Both the position numbers and the translations under genes were made by a program. A DNA stretch of 64,000 bases from Malachius bipustulatus. Taxonomy: Eukaryota > Arthropoda > Insecta > Coleoptera > Melyridae. How positions within the stretch are numbered: the first letter of the stretch is position 1; each line of letters begins with the position of its first letter. Location: the NCBI GenBank assembly GCA_910589415.1, contig OU342633.1, positions 52,880,404 to 52,944,403 of the forward strand. Reading direction: 5' to 3'. Shown one piece after another: positions 20,017 through 30,300 of the stretch. The notes under the pieces were generated by a model. The model had not been told where the DNA came from, did not search any database, and saw only the letters and a list, made by a program, of their open reading frames with translations.

Positions 20017-20581
20017 TGTTAACTCCGCGTCAAAGAGCAACACGAAATATTAACGACGCGATTCGATCCTGAAAGGGGCTAAATTAATGCGGCTCGATGC
20101 CGCGATGGTAATGACAAATCGCCACGGTGACAGGATCAAAATTTAGGGAAGGACCAGGCTATAATTGCCAATGATTGACAGGAACACAATTAATTAATAA
20201 TTATCGAAATTACTGACCTTGTGTCTTGTCCGACTAAAGGGGCACTTGTTTTAATTTGCGAGATGTTGTAACTATTATTATTGTTCACTTGCTCCACTAT
20301 GTAGGTACCCACGATTGTTCCACTACTTTATACCGCTTCCTTATTTCATTAAGGAACTAGGTATCCCGTTCTCGTAACACCAGCATCGACGAGTCTGGTA
20401 CGAACGGCACTCTTGGTCGAGCTCTCTCCTCTCTCGATGTTAAAACTCGACTCTTCTCTATGTGTGGTCCTGTCCGGTCAGGTGTCCTTTTTCTTCTTCC
20501 CAATGTGTAAAGGGAGAGGAAGGGGTAGGAAACGGTGGTGTCTTAGAGAATACGAATCGATTATTCGCCAAGGACGAAACA
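20017..20581 (-). repeat. LTR (upstream, promoter LTR of the minus-strand BEL element)
   Basis: 565 bp; the partner of 14153-14717. In + orientation an ATG at 20462 within this LTR is open into the zinc-finger reading frame that resumes after the element, producing a 314-codon chimeric ORF. Confidence 0.92.
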
Positions 20582-20586
20582 CGGGC
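20582..20586. repeat. Target site duplication CGGGC (right)
   Basis: Second copy of the 5-bp target duplication, directly followed by TGAAGTG, the continuation of the interrupted finger linker. Confidence 0.9.
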
Positions 20587-21406
20587 TGAAGTGTATAAAT
20601 GTGAGGAGTGTGCATATGAAACAATACAGAAAGGGTATTTGACGGGTCATTATAAGCGTAAACATGCAAAAGAAGCAGATGTATACAAATGTCAGCAGTG
20701 TTCGTATGAAACGAGAATTAAAGGATATATGAGCAAGCATTATAAATATAAACATTCAAAAGATATGGAAGTATACAAATGTGATGAATGTTCATATGCA
20801 ACAAAAAACAAGTGGCATTTCACTGAACATTATAAATATAAGCATGCGAAAGAGATAGAAGTGTACAAGTGTCAGGAATGTTCATATGAAACCAAAATTA
20901 GAAGATTTTATACTCGACACTATAAACATAAACATGCAGCAGAAGCAGAAATGTACAAATGTTTTGAATGTTCGTTTGAAACAAGAATAAAAGGTGTTTT
21001 GACCGAACATTACAAACGTAAACATGCAAAAGAAGGAGAAGTATATAAATGCGAGAAGTGTTCTTATGAATCAAGAATCAAAAGTTATGTGATGGCGCAT
21101 TATAAATATAAACATGCCAAAGAAGTTAAAGTGTACAAATGTCAAGAGTGTACGTATGAAACGAGAAGAAAATGCGATTTTACTTATCATGGTAAACGTA
21201 AACATTCTAAAGAAGGAGCAGTGTACAAATGTCTGGAATGTTCTTATAAAACAAGGTATAAAAGGGATTTGACCAGGCATTGTATGTGTAAACATGCGAA
21301 AGAACCTGAAGTGTACAATTGTGAGCAATGTTCTTTTAAAACAAGAATTGCTGGTGTTTTGACCCACCATTATAAACTTGCACATGTAAAAGAAGACAAT
21401 AATTAA
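20587..21406 (+). pseudogene. Zinc-finger gene copy 2, 3' part after the BEL insertion
   Basis: Resumes exactly where 14152 stopped and encodes fingers 3-11 (YKCEECAYETIQK through YNCEQCSFKTRIAGVLTHH), ending VKEDNN. The final finger is of the type found in the genes at 10216 and 49583, not that of the 12-finger copy; the word left over after the stop still carries a remnant of the 12-finger copy's last finger. The array is open upstream through the LTR to an ATG at 20462, so a chimeric 314-aa product with 41 LTR-encoded residues is possible, but no + strand promoter is evident. Confidence 0.88.
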
Positions 21407-21676
21407 ACAGGACATACATACATTGTTCTTACAAGACAAGAATTAAAAATGATTTGACCAAACATTATAAGCGTAGACACGAATAAAAGAAGAATAATAT
21501 TATTATTAAGTATTATATAAATCAGTAGTTTTAGTGTAAATGCGTGAAAAGTGTATTTTAAAACATTTTTGTAACTTTTCCAGTTGGCTGACCATACCTT
21601 TGTACATAGGACTTTATTGCGCACTAATACAAAATAATTTCCATGTTAACAGAATTAATTATTGCCTATTTTATTG

Positions 21677-21682
21677 AATAAA
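21677..21682 (+). terminator. Polyadenylation signal AATAAA of zinc-finger copy 2
   Basis: Same position relative to the stop as at 11734 and 29304. Confidence 0.45.
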
Positions 21683-22444
21683 TTTCTTGCTACTCTTGCA
21701 GAAATTGTATATTTCTGTAATAAGCCAGTTTTGATTTTTCTGTATTTCTTTCAGGATACAGTAAAACAGAAGGAAATATCAAGAGTTTTTTATTGCATGA
21801 CTCCTTCAAATGCTCTTTGATTAAATAATCATAGAGTGCTATTAAATTAATGAGTGGAAGTTTGAGATAAAGGTGAAATTGCACCCCTTTAATTTTTTTA
21901 ATTATCTAACTCAAAAACAAAGCAAACTTCAGGTATAGTTAATAGGAATTTTTTTGTAAATAATGCAATTTAGATCGAAATAGTTTCTTTATTACAAAAA
22001 TTAAAAAAATATTCTTTTGCTAAAAACATTTAAAAAAGTAATTTGAAAAAGGCAAAAAATCAAATTTTTATTTTTCCTTTTTTTGCATAAAACTTTTCAT
22101 TGCTGTAAAGAAAAAACAAGTAGATTAAATTTCCTTCAAAATGGTGGCCCAAAAAATTTTTTAATTGACCCCTGACTTAGATGTAGCCATTCAAACTTAA
22201 ATGTGTAAAAAATTTCAGCTCTAATTTTTTACAACAAAATTGATTTTCATTCAATAAAAAAAGTATTTCAAGTTAATTTGTCCATAAAAAAATCAATATT
22301 TTTTGTTCGAGTGTACCTATGAAACTAATACCTTTTTTATTGTTTTTTTTTTTTTAATTTTAATGTTATGATATCTTTCATTAATAAAGGATTCGATTGA
22401 CTAACATTTTATTAATAATTCACCAGAACTTTTAAACTGAGTAA

Positions 22445-22514
22445 AGCCCATATGTAACGATGCATTTTTTAGTACAAGTTTTAGTCAATTTTTTAGGATA
22501 CTAAATTTAGGACA
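22445..22514 (+). repeat. Left terminal inverted repeat of the Harbinger element
   Basis: 70 bp, starts AGCCCATATG; pairs with 27107-27176. Confidence 0.93.
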
Positions 22515-22684
22515 GTAAATAATTGAACTAAAAATTTGTTTGCTTGCAACCTTCCAAATTTCTGTCATTTATTTAGGAAGCCATATAGGCTTTTGACGAG
22601 CATATTTTAGGTTAACTCTGATTATTTTTCTCATTTTAACTACAACTTCAACTTATTGCATTGCTGTAGAGAGAATATTAAAAC

Positions 22685-24056
22685 ATGGATAGAGAGTCTT
22701 TATTATTGAGTGGGGCAGCAATAATTATTAATACCATGATAATAAATGTTAGAAGGAAAAGGAGAGTAAGAAAAAAGGTGATTAGAAAACCATGGTTGAA
22801 AAGAAGGAGTGAAAATGGCTCTGGTATATTAAAAATGGTTAATGAAGAACTGGCAGTAGAAGACGTAGACTCTTACAAAAAATTTTTACGGGTATCAGAA
22901 GATCAGTTCACCTTCCTGCTTAGCTTGGTGAGAACTGATATTGAAAAGGAGCCATCCATGATGCAAGAAACAATTTCTGCAAGAAGTAGGTTCGTGCTTT
23001 CAAACATGATTTTACCATTTACATCTTTTTAATGCTCTTATTCTCCAATATGTGTAGGCTACAAATTACTTTGCGGTTTTTGGCAACTGGAGAATCTTTT
23101 AGATCTCTTATGTATGCTACAAGAGTTCACGAAAGCAGCATTTCAAGATTCATTCCTGTTGTTTGCGACTCGTTATATCGCCATCTTAGAAATAAATACA
23201 TAAAAGTAAGTACATATTCTTATTCTTTCATTACAGAAATAATAAGAGACATGAAATTATTGTTTTACAGACGCCCAACACTGTTCAAGAATGGATGAGT
23301 GTATCACATGATTTCTGGAATTTATGGCAATTCCCACATTGCCTAGGTGCTTTGGATGGCAAACACATCTCATTTAGGCCACCAAGATCCGATGGGTCAT
23401 ATTATTATAACTATAAAGGCGGTCATAGCATAATTCTTTTAGCTCTAGCTGATGCTAATTATAAATTCATATATGTCAATGTGGGTGTCAATGGGAGAGT
23501 CAGCGATGGAGGTGCATTTCGAGAATCTACCCTAGCTAAGGTTTTAGGATGCAATTCTTTGTATTTCCCTCCTGCAGAAGCATTACCAGGTAGAGATATG
23601 GCAATTCCATATGTGATAGTTGCAGATGATGCCTTTCCACATAAAGATGTGATAATGAAGCCATACCCCCAAAGAGGATTGTCACATGGTGAAAGAATAT
23701 TTAATTATCGGCTATCAAGGGCAAGAAGAGTAATAGAAAATGCATTCGGTATTTTGGCTAATCGGTTTCGAGTGTTACTCAATCCTATAAATCTTCGTGC
23801 ACCAAAAGTCGAAAAAATAACTCTAGCTTGTGTGGCTCTTCACAATTATTTAGCCACTGAAAATGGAATTTCATACACTGACATAAGCCAGGAAACGGAA
23901 AATTCGTTGCAGCAAATAAGAAGTATTGGGAGACAAAGTGGCAATAAATCTATGGATGCAGCGAGAAATGTCCGTAATGAGTTTAAAGATTATTTCTGCT
24001 CAGATACTGGAGCAGTGCCTTGGCAAGAAGAAGCTGTTAGAAATTTTAATATGTAA
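22685..24056 (+). CDS. Harbinger transposase (HARBI1-like DDE nuclease), three exons
   Basis: Join 22685-22989, 23058-23205 and 23271-24056 (introns 67 and 65 bp, all GT-AG, phases consistent) gives 412 aa. The N-terminus is basic. Residues about 60-150 form the helical region that precedes the nuclease (ITLRFLATGESFRSL...SRFIPVVCDSLYRHL). Catalytic motifs are ALDGKHISF (first Asp), IVADDAFPH (second Asp) and RRVIENAFGILANRFRVL (Glu). This is the DDE_Tnp_4 arrangement that cuts and joins the element ends. No stop or frameshift is present. The upstream 170 bp, inside the left TIR and beyond, would hold its promoter. The convergent partner gene ends 86 bp downstream. Confidence 0.9.
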
Positions 24057-24141
24057 CATTAATAATCGCTAGAAATGAATTAAATAAAATAAATGAAATC
24101 AAGTTTTTATTAATAAATAATAAAAATGTATGTTTACTATA

Positions 24142-25239
24142 CTATTTTTTACTTTCTTTATACATATTAAATAAAATTGTGGTAATCTTTTCTTCGGCTG
24201 CAGTCACTAGGTCATCATTTTTTATCATCCGTAACCGGTTTACCACAAAATTACCAAAAGTTGTCAAGTGGTCATTGTCAGGCTTCTCTGTCGCTAGATT
24301 TCTCTGGTTTTGGTTCTGTTCTAAAGCCGTGGAAATTTTTTTTATAGCACCACTGGCAGCATCCAGGAAAGAATCATCATGATTTCTTTTTCTCTTTTTG
24401 GTCGAACCAGCAGTACGATTACTGAGTGAGGTATAACTTTTAGGAGTGACCATGGAGGTACTAGTACTAGGTTGGTCTGAAGGAGACTCATTTTCGTCTT
24501 CATTTATGATTTCAATATTTCTATCCAGTGTATAATAAAATGCATCAGTGTCTTCATCCTATAATGAATAACAGAGTGTCATGAAATATTTATAATAATT
24601 CAGTGTCGTATTATAATTTTTTTTTGTTAGGTCATTATTACTAATACAGAACAGACGTTTGATTTCTCAGCTTGTTGTTCAGTCTTGCCATCTGTGGTGC
24701 TCTCATCACATGTCAGTGAAACACTGTTTTCACTTAATTCCTGGGACAGCTCTCCGATAGAGTCAGTAGACTTTCTCACAGCGATGTGGTCCAATAGAAA
24801 TAAAAGGTATTCATAATACCAGAGTGATGGTACGTACAGCTGAAATCATTTAAGAGAAACAGTTTAGAATATGCTATTCGTAAAAGTCGAGGACATTACA
24901 AAGTGACTGGCCTCATGACTGGCAGATACCAGTATTGCATCTATATAACATTTAAGATATATTAAAACTACTTACAGAGTCTTCATCCATGCCACTATGC
25001 TTCGATTTCAAGTACTTTCGGTGTTCTGTTGCAAAGTTTGTTCTAAGTCCATTGATTTTCGATTTTATTTCAGTTATAGTTATTCCAGGACGAATATTTT
25101 TTAGTTCTCTTACCATGCTTTCATAAGCAGTGGTTCTCATGTGCTTGTTTTTATAATTGGAACTTTTTACCTGATAGAGGCAAGGCCTTTCTCTATATAA
25201 TTCTATTAAAGAAATAACCTGATCATGAGACCAAGACAT
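24142..25239 (-). CDS. Harbinger-associated MADF/Myb-like DNA-binding protein, three exons
   Basis: Complement of 24976-25239, about 24642-24839 and 24142-24558 (292 aa; the exact donor of exon 2 is uncertain by 6 bp, all options in frame). Exons 1 and 2 form a MADF domain: WSHDQVISLIELYRERPCLY, then EIKSKINGLRTNFATEHRKY, then LYVPSLWYYEYLLFL. The C-terminal part is Ser/Asp/Glu-rich with a basic block (KKRKRNHDD) and ends in a helical stretch resembling the BESS/self-association tails of MADF proteins. In PIF/Harbinger elements such a second protein brings the transposase to the nucleus and to the element ends; that role is inferred from family knowledge. Confidence 0.85.
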
Positions 25240-27106
25240 TGTGATAACTGATAAGTGTTTTGACGATTGTAACTTGTTTACATTACTATAAAAACAAACT
25301 TGCCTAACAACGACAACCCATCTACTTGATCATACCTACATTTTATATTATATTATTATATTATTCAACAAAGTGGATAAGTTTTCAATTCAATTTCAAT
25401 GATTACCGTACACTTTTTCACGTACACTTCCAAATATAAACTGAGGTTACTGGTTAGGTTAGAAACATTGAATAAAGAAGAAAAAGGAAGGAGCATATGA
25501 TCGATTTCACGTGTTATCCTAGGGAACCAACTCAGCCACATTGCTCAACCAGAGATGACTCATAATCATTCATGGTTCTGACCTCTGACGTGTCCTGTGT
25601 TTCACTCTTGGGTTTTTTTTTTTGTGTTTAATTGTAGTATATTTTGTTGTAAAACGTTAAAGTGTGATGCAATATTTAATAGTTATATAATATAATGTAG
25701 GTTAGTGAAGTTATTGGCGTTTAATCAGCTTTAAAAACTGAAGCAGCCGCCATATTGGTAAACCATCCCGTTCAACGTCAAATCCACACATGCTCCTTTC
25801 TGTTAGAAAGTCGACTTTAGCTACCAACATCTCAATATTGTAACCTACAAACAACAATTTCCCCAGATTTCCACTTCAGTTATGTCATTTAATTGATGAA
25901 AAATAGGACAGGTTCTAAAAATTTTGTAAATATTTTGGATACAAACTTGAGCTCCCCCTGCCCGCGAGGTGCCGTAACTAAAAAGCATTTATGACGGTGG
26001 TGGGGGTATATCGGTTGGCGGGATATTTAAATTTAAATTATATCTTTGAATTCTGACTATTTGGAAGTCCACATAATAATTAATTAACACAATTTTCAAT
26101 AATAACGTCAGCGAATATTCGTTACTATTGAAAAGTGCATTAATATTATTTGTGGTTAAATTAAAAGAACAGGTACGTTTATTATTAACTTTTATTGATT
26201 AGTTTTTTATAGTTAAAAAGGCAACCAATTGTATAGTTAAAAAGTATTATAAGTATCTCATAGGTATAAAAAAAAATATCTTGAAAGATTTTTAAAACTA
26301 TGTAACAAATATTCCTGTTAACATAGGTATACATCCAATTTTCAAATTTATTATAGTTTTTATATCAAAATACCTACATTATAATACCTCAAAAATATAG
26401 TAAGTATCATTTAATTACCTCTAAACAGATGAAAACATGGGGCATTTGCTGATGAAGTATAATCCGTTGAAATTTGGAAAATTTAACTTTAAGGCTACAA
26501 TAATACTTAATAAGTTCCTATTTACATAAACTTACATAAAGTTAAAAAAATTGGTGTCGAATTAATAAGCTGAAAAATACGGCAGCTCCCGTATTTCTTC
26601 TTGAAGTCCACCAGTTCACTATATGGATACTTTTCTGTCATTCAGTGAACACACGTGTTCATGTTCAGGGGACCCTTTCACTACATGCTAATGTGGAACC
26701 TGTGAAAGAAATTCTATATTCAAACAAACGTATAACATACCTATAATAAATGATGAAGAATTGATATAAGTACCAGAAAGCACATTTCTAACTATTTATA
26801 TCTTTTACTTACCAGATTAAATTACTGCTGCCTTTCAATGATATTTTCTGGACTTATTTAAGCACTGCAAATCACCCAAATAACATGCAAATTGTAAAAT
26901 AAGTGGTGAACAGGACGCAAATTTAAATTTCTTTGTATTTATTTTATTAGTTGTCAAATAGTTTCCAATGAAAAGAAAGTCCGATTGATCACGATGCCTA
27001 ACGGGTAATAAGAACGAATGCTTGTCAATTAAAATTGACGAAAAATAGGACAACTTCCCTAAACTAAAAAATTTATCAAAAATTGGAGACAAAACTTGTA
27101 TGAATT
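25240..27106. other. Non-coding right part of the Harbinger element
   Basis: 1.9 kb between the MADF start codon and the right TIR, with no ORF I would support. It presumably holds the MADF promoter and possibly older insertions; a short GC-richer patch lies around 25950-26010. Confidence 0.55.
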
Positions 27107-27176
27107 TGTCCAAAATTTAGTATCCTAAAAAATTGACTAAAACTTGTACTAAAAAATGGATCGTTACATATGGGCT
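27107..27176 (-). repeat. Right terminal inverted repeat of the Harbinger element
   Basis: 70 bp, ends CATATGGGCT, followed by the TAA target duplication (27177-27179). Confidence 0.93.
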
Positions 27177-27225
27177 TAATGAGTAACGGCATTCTTTTTT
27201 GAAAGCTGGCATCGCAGCTATGAAA

Positions 27226-27233
27226 TGACGTCA
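27226..27233. promoter_or_regulatory. CRE/ATF palindrome TGACGTCA upstream of copy 3
   Basis: Same relative place as in unit 2; about 390 bp before the start codon. Confidence 0.4.
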
Positions 27234-27618
27234 TGATCATCTTTAAAGCCTTACTTTCTGTGCCTATAAGCTAAATGTAAGCAGGTATACAGAATCCTTG
27301 AGCAGGGCTAGGCCAGGTAATTTTAATGAAACTGATATGACAACTGACTTTGACACAGAAACTCAACTTGCAGTATCTGTGACACTTGTGACAGTACTGA
27401 ACGGAACGATGTGACGTGACGCTGACATTGACACTGACACTGTCATCCTGATCTTCGATCTTTCTTACTTTCTTTTCTTTGGTGTCAAGCTTCAAGCAAT
27501 TAAAGCAAACTGAACGAACAAATCAGTGCCTCCTGCTTCATTCTATTGTACAACCTTAGTATGTACATCTCAAATTTTGTAATTTTGTCAAGAGGAATTT
27601 GAAAGAAAAACTAACATC

Positions 27619-29112
27619 ATGAGCTTAGATGAAGCCAATAAGTGTAGTGATCACCAGGAAAATATTATCCAAACTCAAACAGCAGAAGATAAGTTTAATG
27701 ACTCCTTGCTCATTTCCTCAAAGTTGAAATGTGAAAATGAACAAGAGAACTTGAGCTGTGATCAGTCCTCTGAATTACACAATTTTCGGAATACTTTTTC
27801 ACCTCTTCCAATAAAGCAAGAACCTGATGAAGAGTCTCAGTGCGAGCTTCATCAAGTGCAAGCAGACAGTGTGCAATTAAAAGAAGAGATCAACATCAAA
27901 GAACAGAAACCTGGGTGGGAGCTGATAGCCGGGACAAGCAATTCTCGAGCTGGAATATTTAACAGTAGCCTGGATCAAAGTGACTTTTTTCAGAAAAATG
28001 TGGTGGATCAATCTTCGGGAAGTGAAAACGAAGTACAGACAAAGTATAACTGTTCCCATTGTTCTTATACAACAAACAAAAAACGTTATTTTATCAGGCA
28101 TTATAATCGCAAACACAAACAATTCACTGAAATTTATAAATGTATCGAATGTGCATATGAAAGTGGAATTAAGGGTGACCTTGTGAAACATTTTAAATAC
28201 AAACATTCTAAACGGGCTGAAGTGTATAAATGTGAGGAGTGTGCATATGAAACAATACAGAAAGGGTATTTGACGGGTCATTATAAGCGTAAACATGCAA
28301 AAGAAGCAGATGTATACAAATGTCAGCAGTGTTCGTATGAAACGAGAATTAAAGGATATATGAGCAAGCATTATAAATATAAACATTCAAAAGATATGGA
28401 AGTATACAAATGTGATGAATGTTCATATGCAACAAAAAACAAGTGGCATTTCACTGAACATTATAAATATAAGCATGCGAAAGAGATAGAAGTGTACAAG
28501 TGTCAGGAATGTTCATATGAAACCAAAATTAGAAGATTTCTTACTCAACACTATAAACATAAACATGCAGCAGAAGCAGAAATGTACAAATGTTTTGAAT
28601 GTTCGTTTGAAACAAGAATAAAAGGTGTTTTGACCGAACATTACAAACGTAAACATGCAAAAGAAGGAGAAGTATATAAATGCGAGAAGTGTTATTATGA
28701 ATCAAGAATCAAAAGTTATGTGATGGCGCATTATAAATATAAACATGCCAAAGAAGTTAAAGTCTACAAATGTCAAGAGTGTTCGTATGAAACGAGAAGA
28801 AAATGCGATTTTACTTATCATGGTAAACGTAAACATTCTAAAGAAGGAGCAGTGTACAAATGTCTGAAATGTTCTTATAAAACAAGGTATAAAAGGGATC
28901 TGACCAGGCATTGTATGTGTAAACATGCAAAAGAACCTGAAGTGTACAATTGTGAGCATTGTTCTTACAAAACTAAAATAAAAAGTGGTTTGGTCCAGCA
29001 TTATAAACGCATGCATGAAAAAGAAGCTGAAATGTACAAATGTGAGCATTGTTCTTACAAAACAAGAATTAAAAATGATTTGACCAAACATTATAAGCGT
29101 AAACACGAATAA
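27619..29112 (+). CDS. C2H2 zinc-finger protein, copy 3 (497 aa, 12 fingers, intact)
   Basis: Acidic N-terminal 140 residues with psi-K-x-E motifs (LKCENEQ, IKQEPDEE, LKEEINIKE), then twelve contiguous C-x2-C-x12-H-x4-H fingers from YNCSHCSYTTNKK to YKCEHCSYKTRIKNDLTKH, with linkers of the type KHAKEAEV instead of the common TGEKP. There are no gaps or stops. Each finger follows the pattern YKCxECSYETRxKxxLxxHYKxKH. It is probably a nuclear sequence-specific DNA-binding protein of a lineage-specific family; no effector domain such as BTB, ZAD or KRAB is present. It is the most complete member of the array and likely closest to the ancestral gene, because copies 1 and 2 carry a replaced last finger. 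Confidence 0.92.
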   Translation: MSLDEANKCSDHQENIIQTQTAEDKFNDSLLISSKLKCENEQENLSCDQSSELHNFRNTFSPLPIKQEPDEESQCELHQVQADSVQLKEEINIKEQKPGWELIAGTSNSRAGIFNSSLDQSDFFQKNVVDQSSGSENEVQTKYNCSHCSYTTNKKRYFIRHYNRKHKQFTEIYKCIECAYESGIKGDLVKHFKYKHSKRAEVYKCEECAYETIQKGYLTGHYKRKHAKEADVYKCQQCSYETRIKGYMSKHYKYKHSKDMEVYKCDECSYATKNKWHFTEHYKYKHAKEIEVYKCQECSYETKIRRFLTQHYKHKHAAEAEMYKCFECSFETRIKGVLTEHYKRKHAKEGEVYKCEKCYYESRIKSYVMAHYKYKHAKEVKVYKCQECSYETRRKCDFTYHGKRKHSKEGAVYKCLKCSYKTRYKRDLTRHCMCKHAKEPEVYNCEHCSYKTKIKSGLVQHYKRMHEKEAEMYKCEHCSYKTRIKNDLTKHYKRKHE

Positions 29113-29303
29113 TAAAAGAAGAATATTATTATTAAGTATTATATAAATCAGTAGTTTTAGTGTAAATGTGTGAAAAATATATTTTAAAACATTTTTGTGA
29201 ATAATTCCAGTTGGCTGACCATACCTTTGTACATAGGACTTTATTGCGCACTAATACAAAATAGTTTCCATTTTAACAGAATTAATTATTGCCTATTTTA
29301 TTG

Positions 29304-29309
29304 AATAAA
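29304..29309 (+). terminator. Polyadenylation signal AATAAA of zinc-finger copy 3
   Basis: First canonical signal, about 190 bp after the stop, conserved in all three copies. Confidence 0.5.
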
Positions 29310-30060
29310 TTTCTTGCTACTCTTGCAGAAATTGTATATTTCTGTAATAAGCCAGTTTTGATTTTTCTGTATTTCTTTCAGGATACAATAAAACAGAAGG
29401 AAATATCAAGAGTTTTTTATTGCATGACTCCTTCAAATGCTCTTTGATTAAATAATTATAGAGTGCTAGTAAATTAATGAGTGGAAGTTTGAGATAAAGG
29501 TGAAATTGCACCCCTTTAATTTTTTTAATTATCTAACTCAAAAACAAAGCAAACTTCAGGTATAGTTAATAGGAATTTTTTTGTAAATAATGCAGTTTAG
29601 ATCGAAACAGTTTCTTTATTACAAAAATTAAAAAAATATTCTTTTGCTAAAAACATTTAAAAAAGTAATTTGAAAAAGGCAAAAAATCAAATTTTTATTT
29701 TTCCTTTTTTTGCATAAAACTTTTCATTGCTGTAAAGAAAAAACAAGTAGATTAAATTTCCTTCAAAATGGTGGCCCAAAAAATTTTTTAATTGACCCCT
29801 GACTTAGATGTAGCCATTCAAACTTAAACGTGTAAAAAATTTCAGCTCTAATTTTTTACAACAATTGATTTTCATTCAATAAAAAAAGTATTTCAAGTTA
29901 ATTTGTCCATAAAAAAATCAATATTTGTTCGAGTGTACTTATGAAACTAATACCTTTTTTATTGTTTTTTTTCTTAATTTTAATGTTATGATATCTTTCA
30001 TTAATAAAGGATTCGATTGACTAACATTTTATTAATAATTCACCAGAACTTTTAAACTGA

Positions 30061-30300
30061 ATAATGAGTAACGGCATCCTTTTTTGAAAGCTGGCATCGC
30101 AGCTATGAAATGACGTCATGATCATCTTTAAATGAAACGAACCTTACTTTCTGCGCCTATAAGCTAAATGTAAGCAGGGCTAGGCCAGGTAATTTTAATG
30201 AAACTGATATGACAACTGACTTGGACACAGAAACTCAAGTTGAAGTATCTGTGACACTTGTGACAGTACTGAACGGAACGATGTGACGTGACACTGACAT
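30061..30300 (+). repeat. Truncated tandem unit 4 (upstream region only)
   Basis: Matches 13091-13350 (TGAGTAACGGCAT..., TGACGTCA at 30111-30118, TGAACGGAACGATGTGACG) with small indels, then loses homology at about 30300. No gene follows, so the array was broken here. Confidence 0.85.

Larger units (their letters stand above)
14153..20581 (-). mobile_element. BEL/Pao LTR retrotransposon (6429 bp), antisense to the zinc-finger gene
   Basis: Two 565-bp LTRs of identical length, and identical by eye, enclose a minus-strand gag-pol ORF. LTRs begin TGTT and end AACA, and there is a 5-bp target duplication CGGGC. A primer-binding site follows the upstream LTR. The pol ORF is intact in frame but lacks most of reverse transcriptase and RNase H, so the element is non-autonomous although its LTRs look freshly copied. 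It interrupts zinc-finger copy 2 inside a finger linker. Confidence 0.92.
13091..22441 (+). repeat. Tandem unit 2 of the zinc-finger array (carries the BEL insertion)
   Basis: Upstream region, leader, coding region and 3' region match unit 3 (27177-30060) almost base for base, apart from the BEL/Pao insertion at 14153-20581. The unit ends where the Harbinger element is inserted (22445). Confidence 0.85.
22445..27176. mobile_element. Complete PIF/Harbinger DNA transposon (4732 bp)
   Basis: Inserted exactly at the boundary between array units: the uninterrupted junction reads CTGAGTAATGAGTAACGG (around 13090), and here TAA (22442-22444 and 27177-27179) is duplicated, fitting the 3-bp TWA target of this superfamily. 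Termini are 70-bp inverted repeats beginning AGCCCATATGTAACGAT with two mismatches. Inside are two convergent genes, a DDE transposase (+) and a MADF/Myb-like accessory protein (-). Both are open, so the element may be autonomous. Confidence 0.93.
27177..30060 (+). repeat. Tandem unit 3 of the zinc-finger array
   Basis: Uninterrupted unit: upstream region with TGACGTCA, leader, 12-finger gene and 3' region. It is near identical to unit 2 and serves as the reference for the insertions in units 1 and 2. Confidence 0.88.

Noticed and set aside
14153..20581. Endogenous retrovirus
   Set aside because: Protease-RT-integrase style, DSGS protease and 5-bp TSD fit BEL/Pao, and no envelope ORF follows integrase.
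27877..28386. 169-codon minus-strand ORF, and similar ones opposite every finger array
   Set aside because: It is the antisense shadow of the regular finger codons; Phe/Met/Ile-rich with the same 84-bp period.
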